Assembly (NCBI RefSeq): GCF_030936135.1
Contig: NC_082595.1
Coordinates: forward strand, 107,735,334 to 107,799,333
Direction: 5' to 3'
DNA: 64,000 bases
Source of the DNA: Gavia stellata
Taxonomy: Eukaryota; Chordata; Aves; Gaviiformes; Gaviidae
Part shown: positions 1-11,700 of the stretch, one piece after another
How positions within the stretch are numbered: position 1 is the stretch's first letter
How the letters are laid out: every line of letters begins with the position of its first letter
Position numbers and translations under genes: made by a program
The notes under the pieces: model-generated
Database searches by the model: none
The model's input: the letters and a program-made list of their open reading frames with translations, nothing else
What the model was told of the DNA's origin: nothing

Positions 1-628
1 TATTAATTATTGTGCTTAAACCTGAGTGAAATGGCAAACACTGCTGCTTTTAAAACTTCCCAGCTGTTCTTTCCTTTGTTCTAGGGACTGCCTGGAAGTT
101 TGAGCAGTGATAAAAGCAAGGACTCTTAAAGCAGTTTGCAAAGTTGTAGGAGACTTTAAACAGCTGGTATGATAAAACACCCACATTTCCCTTGACAAAT
201 GTAAGCTCCACCGGTAGCTTTTAGAGAAGGGATCCATACCAGAGCCATAAAAGAAATAAAATGGTTAAGTGTAGAGGTGACGTTCTGGGTTTTCCCAGCT
301 CAGTAAAGATATATCTAACCAGCCATTATCACGCAGGTGCACGTATATCATTCAACATCAGACATCAAGGAAAAATAATCGCCTGGAGTGAGAGAGTAAA
401 GTTCAATGAAAGTTTGAAAGCATTACACACCAGCACTCCTGGAAGTATAATCAGACACCAAAAAAAAAAAAATTACTCCCATGCTTTTGTTTGGTTGATG
501 AGTTTGGGTTTTCTGGCTGCATCAAATGAGATCCCATACAAATCTGTCTTCATTAGACTTCTTCTAAAAACAATTGTACATTTCCTGGAAGCTCATTAAC
601 AGGGGAGCGTTGCCAGGCTCTTATTCAT

Positions 629-666
629 AATGGCCCTGATTCAGCAAAGTACTTAAACATGTGCTC
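629..666 (+). repeat. Sauropsid MITE-like terminus fragment
   Basis: GGCCCTGATTCAGCAAAGTA followed by CTTAAACATGTGCT is a terminal sequence of a high-copy repeat known to me from bird, turtle and crocodile DNA. A related sequence forms both ends of the element at about 18,993-19,136. Confidence 0.45.
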
Positions 667-1737
667 TGGGCCCAATGATTTATAATAGAAGGTATAAAAG
701 TAACCCAAACTTTTTCTAAGTTGTAAAAATACTAAGCCCAGCTTTCATTTGCATTTTCAGCAAAAATTCTGATCAGTTCCTCTTATCTTTGATCTGATCT
801 GTTTTAAATGATAACATCTTCAATATTTACCTGTCTGTGATTCCATCAGTCAGCGTAAAGTCATGCTGAGCTTAAAGTTGTTGGTGGCTCCACCTCTGCA
901 TCCGCTGATTCCTCCTCGTCTCTTCTGGAATACTTCACATTCCCTCGCAGGCTGGGAGGGCAGCAGCTGTTACCTGTTGCGCACAGAGACATCTCTGTCT
1001 TTGTCCTCTGTTCTCCTACCCTGTTCCCAAGTGTGCTGTAATGGAGATGTTGAAGGTTCTGGAGGATGGCAAAGTTGTGCCGTTACATGTACCATGGGCC
1101 ATCAGGCTCTGCTAACTGTCCTGCTGGGACATGCTGAAAGCCTCCAAAGATATTGTTTTTGGGTGCCTCTGCTTTTCATCGCCTGACTTGAGGCACCGCA
1201 ACAGGAGACCAATTTTCGGGAAGCTGTATGTTCCTGCCTTTGCAAACCGGCTGCCTGGCTGAGCAGTTGTCTGTCATTCTTGTATGCCTGCGTTTCTCAC
1301 CCCCTTTCAGCTCTCAGGTCTAAGGGATGGCTCCTCAGTGAAATGGACTGTGGGACATGCGGAGATAGCTGTCTCTCTGCCCTAACCCTGAGTCCAGCCA
1401 GACCCTGAACGGCAGCAGAACTGTTCCCAGCTCTGGCCAGCACAGGTATGGCTGTACAAACATGCAAATCACTGATATGGTCACCAGACTTCAAAGGAGA
1501 ATGCAGGTAAAGGTCCTTCACGTAGTTTTATTTTTTTGAATAGTTTAAATATCTTTTCTTATTGCACTTCCCTCACTAGAATAGATTTTCTGTTCCCTGC
1601 TAACGGTGAACCAGCTTTGGTCCTCCAGTGGAGGACCTTATCCCAACCCCTTCCAAGGGACCAGCGTCTACTGCTGCTTTGCCCAATTTATTGTTACTTC
1701 GCTGTTCCTATTACTGTAGGCCAATAGCCCCAACTGC

Positions 1738-1918
1738 GATTAAGTCCTTACTACATACCAGGAGCTGTACAAACACATAGGCAGAGATTAACATCCCTCT
1801 GAAAAGCCTATAACCTAAATAGATGAAATAAATAAGGAGGTGAAATGATTTGCCAGGAGGAAAACCTGATTTTCAGATTTGCACCTGACTGCGCCAGGTC
1901 TCGGTGCCTAGTCATTAA
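1738..1918 (+). repeat. Ancient amniote SINE/CR1-L3-like remnant
   Basis: The order of diverged words, from CTTACTACATACCAGGAGCT through CTGTACAAACACATAG, AAGCCTATAACCTAAATAGA and GTGAAATGATTTGCC to CCAGGTCTCGGTGCCTAG, follows the old repeat shared by birds, turtles and mammals whose consensus reads 'agagcttacaatctaaatagac ... gtgacttgccc'. It is heavily mutated. Confidence 0.5.
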
Positions 1919-4900
1919 TCCCCAATTGCCCGGGGCAGCACGTGTGTTACCTGCTGGAGGTCCACAGCTGGAAAGCCTTCCAGCTACAGATTTCCTATTG
2001 CAATTCTGCAGGAGACAAATCGCTCCTTGCGTGACGTGCGGAGTTGTACAAAGTCTCATTACAGAAAATGTTTTATGCTGTTGATCTTCCAAAGCATCGT
2101 CACTGGCAGCAGGGCACCAGCTTCAGAATGGGTGGATTGTGCTTCCAAAAGCTAATTAAAATCATTAGTAGCTCTCTCAGATCAGTTGCCAGAAGCTATC
2201 CTTCATGACAGTAACCCCATATTCCCCCTTGTCTGCTTGGCTACATTTAAGAGTTATTCTGAAGTTTATTATCTACCTTTTAAAAAATAATTCATCGTTA
2301 TTTTATGGTAAGTAAGGGAAGACATCTTAAAATGATTATGTATACCCAGATACGCAATAAAAATCACAGAGGTCAAGAAAGAGAGGGCCTGTTTTGGATG
2401 TTACAAGTGCTCTGTATCTGCTGCTAGGTTCAAGCCCAGAATCTTTGCCAAATCCCCTGAAGTCAGATATCTTTGTGCTCTCTGCCTCTTACAAATGGTA
2501 GCCGTGATGCTGATCATCGGGAAGGGGATGGAAGGATGAAAGGGGAATTCTCAACCAGAAAATAGTCACAAGACAATATCACCATTTAGGATTTTTCTCT
2601 TTGCCCTGAGTTTCTAATTCTCTTGTCGTCCACCATTCCCAGCTTTGTATCTTTTGCAAATGAATAGAAACGACAGTTTCATGCAAGCTAGTATATGTGT
2701 ATTTGTGGTATGGATAAAAACTTTGACAAGGATTTATACTGCTTACCTGAATACTTGTATTAAGAGTACAGCTGCTCTAAGTCCCTGGACAGAGAAGGGT
2801 GGTTCAGTGCAGTGAATATAGGCTGTGACCCTCAATAAATTGAAATAATACTGCTCTCCCCTGAAACCTTATTTGTCCTGTCTGTTCAAAGTACATGATA
2901 TTTGCCTTTACCATGTTGTACAATGGATTCCCCAGATGTTGACACAAAGCATTTCAAGACTTGTAAGCCACATTACACCTGCAGTGTGCTGGGTGAATGC
3001 TGCAGAGATGCATTAGTTTCAGCTATGCTGAGAGCTGCTTGCCAAAAGCATTTTGGCAGTGAAATCGAGTGGCTAAAAAAAAGGATTTTGGGCTACTGTA
3101 GGCAATTCTTTGTGTGGCTGATTGCTTTCATAGACATGGAAATTCATGCTGGCAGCATGGTTCTAATCATTAAATTCATCTGAATATTTAATATAGAGTG
3201 TTGGTTTAGTTCTGTAATAATAAATTCCAGTTTTTCATCTATTCTGTTTGCAGCAATTTAACTCTTACTGGAAGAATTATTTCTGTTCTACTTCTGCTTC
3301 CCACTCTCTGGTTAGCTCTAGTGCCATCTCTTAAATGGATTTATCCACCTCTGTAGTTTTTGAAAAGCACAGGATCCCAGTGATTTCTCTGTCTTTGTAA
3401 GTATATCAAATTAGAAAAAATGAATCTATGAATCCTAAGTGAATAAACTGTGGCTGAAGTTGTTGAATGATGCCCTTGTTGTGCTCTGGATCTTTAGGTG
3501 AGCTGGCTTTTCCGGTCTCATGTAGCTCTGCCAGAGTCACATTGGTCTTATTCTGGTACTCTTGAGCAAAAAGCACATGATATTGGCCATAGCAGTGGTA
3601 ATAAAGAACTGAGGTCTGCTGGCACAGCCCTGGCTGTAGGACGTTGACTGCAGTGCCTGGGTGAGCAGCAGAAGACCCACGGTCCTGCTTTGCCTCCAGC
3701 AAAGGCTGGTTGTTGGTGGTGCTGTCCTCAATAAGCATCTCAGGGTGCATTGGTGTCCCTCTCCTGGGCGCCATGCCACAGCAAGCTGCATGCAGGACCC
3801 CATTTTTTTCTCACCAAGACCTATAAAACTACAATGTTTGCTGGGTGTGAGCACTGGCCGTGCTCATGACACTTGTTGTGGGATAAGGGCCTTGCCCACA
3901 GGCTCCTGACGGAGATTTCAGAGGTCTCCTTTCCTCTGTCCCCTGTGCAGGAGGCTGTTGGCGAGGCTCACACGCTCCTGACAGACCTGCTTTTCCATGC
4001 TGAGGAAGCAATTTCAGTGCCTACAAGAATATTACTCTAGGCCTGCGTCCAGTGGCCTTTATTCAACTTTTAGTCTGTCAGGAGAATAACGATGAAAATT
4101 GGAGGAGGGGGAGACTGAAAACCTTTCGAGGGAATGCTTTCCCATATTGCTGCCACCAGGACTGTAATGGTGTACCCCACCATAGGGGCACACGTTAGCT
4201 GTTGGCTAGAGGTTCAATCCCCCTGGTACCTTGTCCTTGTCCTTGTCCCAAGTGAAGCTTTGAGGGATCGCCCCCCACCTGCGATGACTTACAGATGGAT
4301 ATTTTGGTACCTGAAGTCCCCTTAGGACGCGGAGGGGAGTCCAAAGCTGGCTGTGTCACCCAAGAGGGAGGCATTCACCCAAGTGAATGTCCTCAATTAA
4401 AGGGTTAACCCACTTTGCTCCTTAGCCTAGTACCCACAGCTGTAGATATCTGCCTACTCCTCAGTCCAGCTCTCTTCCAGCTGAAGCTCTGTTCTCCAAG
4501 TGCTCCACGTGCTTGGGACCATCCCAAGGCACCTGTAAGATGGGGCTCCCCGTTGCCCCTCGGCCAACCCAGTCTGCGAACATCACTCCTACACATGGGT
4601 ACCAGTGATTCCAGCACAACAAAGAGCAGCTCTGGATGGTTTTGCTCAAAAAGGATGATGGAAATAATGTTCTTTATGACTGTCTCCTACAGTGAGAATC
4701 CCATGGCGAAGGAAGGTCCTGGCTCAGTTCCTGCCTCTGTTTGAGGGGGTGCAACCTCTCTCTCCCACCTGGACAGGCTACAGAGTAAGACCTTGTTTTT
4801 TGATCTCTGGCCTCTCTGCAGGCAGGACTGCAAGGGACAGGAGGAAAACAGGTAAGAGAAAGCATTATTTTTGCACCCTCAGCTGGGACAGAGGCACCCT

Positions 4901-5394
4901 AAGGCTCTGCTCCCTGGGCAAATAATGTACTGCAAATTGCACTGCTTGGACATAAGACAGGAAAGTGGTTGGGAGGGCAGGATCCCCTCTGTGGGCCCTG
5001 AGACTGCGAGCAGGAGCTGTGTGCTGTCTGGACCAAGGTGTCTAAAACCATGTGCGAGTGCAGGCTTCCCATGTGAAGTTCGCTCCAAAGGCTGCTTCGT
5101 GGTCGTTTGGCCGGGATCCCTATGTGTTCTGTCAAATCCAAGGTTTTGAAGGCAATGCCTGAGACTGCTGGAGGAAAAGATAACAACAAACATTCCCCAG
5201 CTTTAACTGAGTTGCTGTTCAGCCAGGATCTGCTCAAATTCCTTGAAATAGCCTTTTCACCCCAAATGTGCCCAGAAACTGAACAAAAGCTTTTGCAAGC
5301 CTGATCCCTGCCATGTGTGAAGGCTGTACCTGCAGCAGCTGAGCCAAGGCTGCTCAGTGAGAGCCACCTCTGCAGCCATCCCAGAGGGATCCCT

Positions 5395-5925
5395 GGGATT
5401 GCACCTCGAATCCTGTGTTCAGTTTTGGGCCCCTCTCTACAAGAAGGACATTGAGGTGCTGGAGCGTGTCCAGAGAAGGGCGATGGAGCTGGTGAGGGGT
5501 CTGGAGCACAAGTCTGATGAGGAGCGGCTGAGGGAGCTGGGGTTGTTCAGTCTGGAGAAGAGGAGGCTGAGGGGAGACCTCATCGCTCTCTACAACTACC
5601 TGAAAGGGGGTTGTGGGGAGGTGGGTGTTGGTCTCTTCTCCCAAGTGACGAGTGACAGGACAAGAGGAAATGGCCTCAAATTGCGCCAGGGGAGGTTCAG
5701 GCTGGATATTAGGAAAAATTTCTTTACAGAGAGAGTGGTGAGACACTGGAATAAGCTGCCCAGGGAGGTGGTGGAGTCACCATCCCTGGAGGTGTTCAAG
5801 GATCATGTGGATGTGGAATTGTGGGACATGGTTTAGCGGGCATGGTGGTGTTGGTTGATGGTTGGACTTGATGATCTTACAGGTCTTTTCCAACCGTAGT
5901 GATTCTGTGATTCTGTGATTCTGTG
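5395..5925 (+). mobile_element. CR1 LINE 3' fragment, young-looking (copy A)
   Basis: This is a 5'-truncated avian CR1 retrotransposon. The frame still encodes the C-terminal end of the ORF2 reverse transcriptase, with [41 protein letters not shown] and the [14 protein letters not shown] block. It is open to a stop at about 5834-5836, next to the CR1 3' UTR. The element ends in the CR1 hairpin-like region (GGTTGGACTTGATGATCTTA) and three ATTCTGTG-type octamers. It closely resembles the copies at 14.5-15.0 kb and 60.05-60.4 kb. It is not a functional gene on its own. Confidence 0.93.
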
Positions 5926-8443
5926 AAGCAGCAGTCCAGCCACTTCCCTCAGTTCATAGTGATGAACAACTATAGTAGCTCTGTGCATCGTTCACCTTGC
6001 AGCGGGCTGTTTTCAAAAGTTTTGCAGCTTTTTTTTTTTTTGGTAGTAGGAAGCGTCCTTCGAGTGAACATAAGACCATTTGATGTTACAATAAACCATT
6101 CTGCTGGCTCAAATCAAAGATGAGGCACCGAGGTGTTGTAAAAATCTTTGAGTCAACGAAAGACAGCTGGCTGAATCATTTCCCAGATTTTCATATGACT
6201 CATAAATTTGTTACATAGTGAGGAAATTCCCTGAAAGCTTCTTGGCAGGCTCTACCAGTCTGACCAGTAGCTAAGAAACACATAACCTTCCAGTTATAGG
6301 GGGGAGCAGTGTGGGAAGGAAACAAAGAAGACACTGCTTTCAGGTTTGAGCATTGGGTCAGCTGAAAATGCATTCCTGCCACCAAAGCCAGAATCCTTCT
6401 GCACAAGAGGCCAGGAGATTTAAGGGAGAGCTTCTCGGTTGTAATGTGTAGGTCCAGAATAGTCTGCCTCCTCCCTCCCTCTCCTTCCATCTATACACCT
6501 GGGACCACAGGCGTACACAAACACATATGGCCAGACTCCACGGGGGTGACCTGCTGGTGCAGATACCTGCCTATCAGGCAAATACATGAAATTAGACCTT
6601 GTTCCTGTTAACCAAGAGCATGGTATTCAGTTTCATTTCTTGACAGGCAGCCCAAATCCCATCTTATTCAGGCATCTAGCTAATGGCAAAATTGTAGATG
6701 TTTCTGTCACCAAGATCCATATCTCTTTGGGTAGTTAATAGTGAGGACCTTTGAGAGCCTCTAAAGGGAAAAGCCTGCCTACCTTGGGTAGGGAGGTTGG
6801 GTACTTGCGTTTTGGTCTCCCTGCAAGACCTTCAAATGCTTTTTCTCTCACTACTTACTGTAGGTGGAGAGAAATGTCTTCTTCAAAGGAACCGATTAAA
6901 TAGACACCTATAGTCTTGGCACAGACTGGGGCCTCAGTGATGTGGACCTCAGCTCCCTGATGTAGTCTATCCCAAATTAAGCAGTGTGAATAAGGCCCAG
7001 CGACCATCTGTGTTAATACAAGCATTGGGCCAAGATCTTCCCTGGTATCTCAGAGACCTCTTGAGCCTGGAGTTGTCTCCACTACCCCAGAAAAATGGAG
7101 CATTACCCACAAAACTCCCCCAACTTCACATGTTGCTGGTGCAGACATCTGCATCTGAATTATCAGTTATTCCTTCCTTGTGGCCAAAGGAGAGGAAGGA
7201 CAGGTTCCTCTCATCCCAAGTTAAGTGATATGAAGCTCTCTGGTATCGTACAGGTAAGCTCACAATAACTTTTTTTCACGTCCCTGTGATATATAAATAA
7301 TAAAACAAAGGGCACATTGTTGAAAGCTGTGATGTAACATCATTAGTACCTCTATAGTAAGACCCTTGATGAAGCTTTTCATTGTTCTGTTGGGTCTCTA
7401 AACTCTGCGCCTAGTTATCTTTTGAGGAACCACCAAGGCATCTGCAGAGCTTGGTGAGCCAAACTCTTGTACAGCCTGGGTGTACACGTGCTTCTGTGCT
7501 GGGGATGTGCACATCTCAGGTTGTAGCAGAGAAGCCGTGGTGCTTTGGTGTGTTGGCAGACAGGTCATCTCAGGGTGGTTTGCTGTCACCGGGACCACGG
7601 GAGGAGTCCATAAACCAGCTGCAGCAGTTGACCCCAAAGTGTTGGGTTGGGTGATGGGAGTCCAGGTTGGAGAGTGTGAAGATGATGAGGGCTGCCTTGC
7701 AGAGACTTGATGACCACCAGAGAGACGTGAGCTCCAGTTTGGGAACCATCGGTTCAGATATTTTAACTAGCGCTTCAGAAGCTGTGTGACCTGGCAATTT
7801 ACCCCATGGCATTTGCACACATTTAATTAATTCATTAGGTAATTCAACAGCCATGGACAATCATGTCTAAAACTCCCACTAAAGTCCCAGTGTGTAAGCA
7901 TGCACAGGCACACGCACATTTAATGTAACGCTGCTCCCTGCTCCCCAAATCCTGCTGTGTTTAAGAAGGCCAAAAGAAATACAAATGACATTTTGTTTCT
8001 TCTCTGTGAAAAACACTTGCAAACTCTGACCAGCAAGAATGGATTACATTTCAGGGACTTGTTTATTCATCCAAAGCTCAAAAGATTTAAGAGTTTAAAT
8101 AAAATGTCTGAATGAGGCTCCGTGTATGTGAGCCTCTGAAATGCTCTTTTTAACAGACAGACGTCTGACGCCTTGGAGGAGCTCCTTGGTGGCAGAGAGG
8201 GCTTTAGCGGCTTCAGTCGTGTGCAATTAAAGCGGATCAGGGCTTCGGACTGGTTGACAACATAGAAAATCATGCCCAATGCAGCCCTCCAAACTGCTTC
8301 TCCATGTCACATGTTTGTCACAGCTTTAGCTTCAAATTGCAGCATGAAATATACAGCCAATCACCAGGTTTAGGAGTAAAAATGTTCCTAGGAATTCAGA
8401 AACTATACCAAACCGTTATTCTGACTGCTTTCCAGATTGACTC

Positions 8444-8458
8444 TTTTTTTTTTTTTTT
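8444..8458. repeat. Poly-T tract
   Basis: A homopolymer of 15 T; no adjoining retroelement body was recognised. Confidence 0.85.
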
Positions 8459-8716
8459 CTCTCTTTCTTTTGGTTGCTTTAATTTAGTAGAGGAAGTGAA
8501 GGCAAATAGTTTAATCATAACCATCCCTAGGGGCAATTTAGAATCATTTTCTCATTAGTGTATATAATATGCAGTATAAGTAATGTTCAATCAGATGGTT
8601 GCTACAAAGGCCCATGCAGACACTGAAATGAAATGCACTCCAATGCTATGAATAGCTGAATGAGAATAATCTTGTCTTTTTGTATCTTGCTTCTTTGTTG
8701 GTGGGTGAATAGGATT

Positions 8717-8781
8717 CCCCACCCCCCCCCGACCCCCTTCTTCTCTCTCTCCCTTTCTTCTCTCTCTTTTTTTGGGGGGGG
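8717..8781. repeat. Polypyrimidine tract followed by a G run
   Basis: C-rich runs (C9, C5) lead into a CT-rich stretch, then T8 and G8. It is a strong strand-asymmetric low-complexity tract in the non-genic left part of the window. Confidence 0.9.
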
Positions 8782-11700
8782 AATCAAACTTACTTCTAAA
8801 TGGTAAAATCAAGTTATAAAAGTGGAGGGATTCCAAGACTATTAAGGCTCCAGGGAATTCAATCACAGACAGCCAAAGGCAGGAAGTATTTGAAGAGGGA
8901 GAAGAAAATAAAAACACAAGGGAGCAGGAAATACGTGCTCCATAAAGATGACTAAACTGGGAGACATGTGTCACACATCCACAAGAAGGGTCCAACAGGA
9001 GTCCCTGAGGGTATTTTGGGGGAGACAGTAGCTTCAACAGCTTCTCCTCCCCCAAAAGCTACTCAACCTATGATACATTTAACCCCTCCCCAATTTCATC
9101 ATACCACCTTGTGTGGGTCAGGTTTAAAGTCGGATCAAGGAATTGGCCCCAGTTAAAAAGCAAGCTATGAAGACCCAAGATGGTGGGGCAGGAAGTTCTT
9201 GCACCACCTCTCCTACCAAAGCTGGCACAGCATAGGATTACACCCTAGGTTTGCAGACGGGCAGATAAGCAAAAGTAAAATGCCTAGTACTTGGATCGCC
9301 AGGCAGCTCAATGATTGCCCTGTTGCTCCTCAGTGGCAGCCACGCCATGTAACTGGGATCTCATCATCATACTGACCATGATGGGAAGCCCAAAGAGCAC
9401 TGCCTGTGATTTCAGTGCAAGCTGGGAGCTGAGGAAGGCAAATGCTTTCCTTTTCCTAGAGGAAGAAGTTAGCAGGACCCCTAGTCGCCTGCCGCTTTCT
9501 GTATTTCCCAGTAGGCTCATGGAGTGCTCATGGTGGTACCTGCTGGCTTTGATGGACCTTGTCTGGGAGAAGGGTGAACTCTGGGATTCCCTACTTCCCA
9601 GCTGGCCTCAGGGTGGTGACTGGGATTGGATGTTGTCTCTCGAATATTGAAGCCTCTACATAAAAATGTAGTGGCTTCACTGGCCTGTTTTTTATAGGTT
9701 GGAAGAGATGCGAGTGCTGTTCCCAGCATCCACAGAGATCAAAGGTATGAAATAGGACTCCATAGCGAGGGGGTTTGCAGATCGTTTTTCAGGATCATTC
9801 AATGAGGGTCTGAACCTCCTAAGTTTCACTTAATTCTTCATAACTAAATAAAACCAAAATTCAAAGTGAAACTCAACCCAGAAATCCACGTTCAGCTTGG
9901 TTTTGGATGGAAACCAAAGGAAATCATTTAATCCCAACATGGTTTCCACCAGAAGCTCTGTATTGGTCTGGGTTTGGTTGAAACTCAGCTTTTGCTTCCC
10001 TTTGCTGAACAGTTCATGTAAACTATGGGATAAGAAGAAACAAATTCAGGAAATACTTGTGTATTTTCCTTTAACGGTTTAAAAATATCTTCTGAATTCT
10101 ATCAAACACATCAGTTCCATGAAACTCCAGGAAATACATCAGTCCAAATTCTCCATAAATTGGAAATAATAGAAATTTGTTACAGCTTATCTTCAACACA
10201 AATACAGATATCCCAGCACTGGAAGAGCTAGGAATATGTAGCCTGCAAAATTTTCCCATAGGTGGAAAAAAAAAAGACAACTCCAAAATAGATTCTTTGT
10301 TTTGATAAACAAAAATGAAAGGCCTAGAATGTGATAAACTAGTTTTTCCTCTCACTTCTACAAAGTCTGAAGGAAACAAAAGCTTCACACTTACTGCTAC
10401 AACAGACTTGGAGGATGTTTTCCGAGATCTTAAAAATTATGGTGTTATACTAATGCCCTATTGTGCAACAGACTGTGTGATTAAAGGACAAGTCCAATTA
10501 TTGTCTTATCATCCCATAGGTCATTGCAAGGAAAACTCTATTAAAGGTGACGGGATAGTTCAGATAGCATGTTAGTAGTGACCAGTGGGTATCAAAAATG
10601 GATGTTTCTTATTTTAGGATGTGCTTGTGTAAGTCCCACGAGAGACTGTCATACAACAGCGAGTTTACTAGACAGGCTTGTCTAGCTCATATCCTCTAGA
10701 CCATGAGAAGAAGCTGCTTCATAGGAAGGGGCAAGAAACCATAATTTATGCTTACGGGATGAGCAGTCCTGTGCAGGAGTATTTGCTAAGCCAACAATTA
10801 GGGGTTGCCTGAACTCAGAAGATGACGTACTTGCTCCTTTGAGGTCACGGATGACTTGGTCTCAGTAGATCTGGACTATTACTGTAAATTGGTATTCCCC
10901 TTTAGGCATGCTGGGTGGCAAAAATACTTGTTTCCAGAGTTCGGGGTATGATTTTTACCCCACATGGAGTGCTGGGCATCTGCAAGCTGCGTGCAAGGCA
11001 AACTCACACCCTGGAGATATTTTGTGGCAATCCCACTCACCAACTTGTTGGTTATTTCTCCTCAAATTCCTCACTAATATATTCTCCACTAATTTTGTAG
11101 AAAACAAAAATACTGTTGGGGGAGTGTTCGACTGCAACATTTTTTTTCTGTAGAAATAATTATTAGCCAATAAAGTTGGAAGGAGCTTGGCAGTTAAATC
11201 TTCCACTGGGATTGGGTGCTTCCTCGTTGGATCCTCTTGAAAAGACTCAGATTAATTTTGCCTTTGCCATGATTTGCTCATTTGATTAGCTCTTGTTTCA
11301 CATGTGGTTGAGCTTCAAAACAGAGATTTATATCTGTGCAGCTAACCTGTGTAATAGCACTTGTTGCTCCTTTTGACTTTATTTAATACATTAAGTACAG
11401 TACATAAGCATATTTTAAATACATGTAAAAAAGCAAACATAAAGAAAAGATTCAAAATACTGACTTGCACCCATGATGTTGTGCTTCTCTCCTTGCTTTG
11501 ACTGTATGCAAGAACATAATGTGTTTTGGCCAGGCCATTGTCAAAACAGATAGGAGATTAATTACCGTGGCCATTTGTTCTGTTACAAAAAAGATATAAA
11601 TAACTCATGAGTCATGACAACAGCGAATACTGTGGAGCCAAATCCTGCATCCTGTTTGCCATTTTCTAGCCTCAGCGTAGAAGAAAAGATGTGATTTTGA

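Larger units (their letters stand above)
1..5394. other. Non-genic sequence downstream of CDC5L (part 1)
   Basis: Apart from the repeat fragments near 0.63 and 1.8 kb, I see no gene. The open frames are short, lack splice logic, and do not resemble known proteins. An AT-rich patch near 2,140-2,340 (TTAAAATCATTAG-like words) may be non-coding regulatory sequence. Confidence 0.5.

Noticed and set aside
5357..5836. Apparent 159-residue protein gene
   Set aside because: It is the C-terminal remnant of the CR1 retrotransposon ORF2 rather than a host gene; reported as a mobile element.
8591..9055. Minus-strand open frame of 154 codons
   Set aside because: Its middle is the translated polypyrimidine/G tract, giving Arg/Glu/Gly runs; no protein family resemblance.
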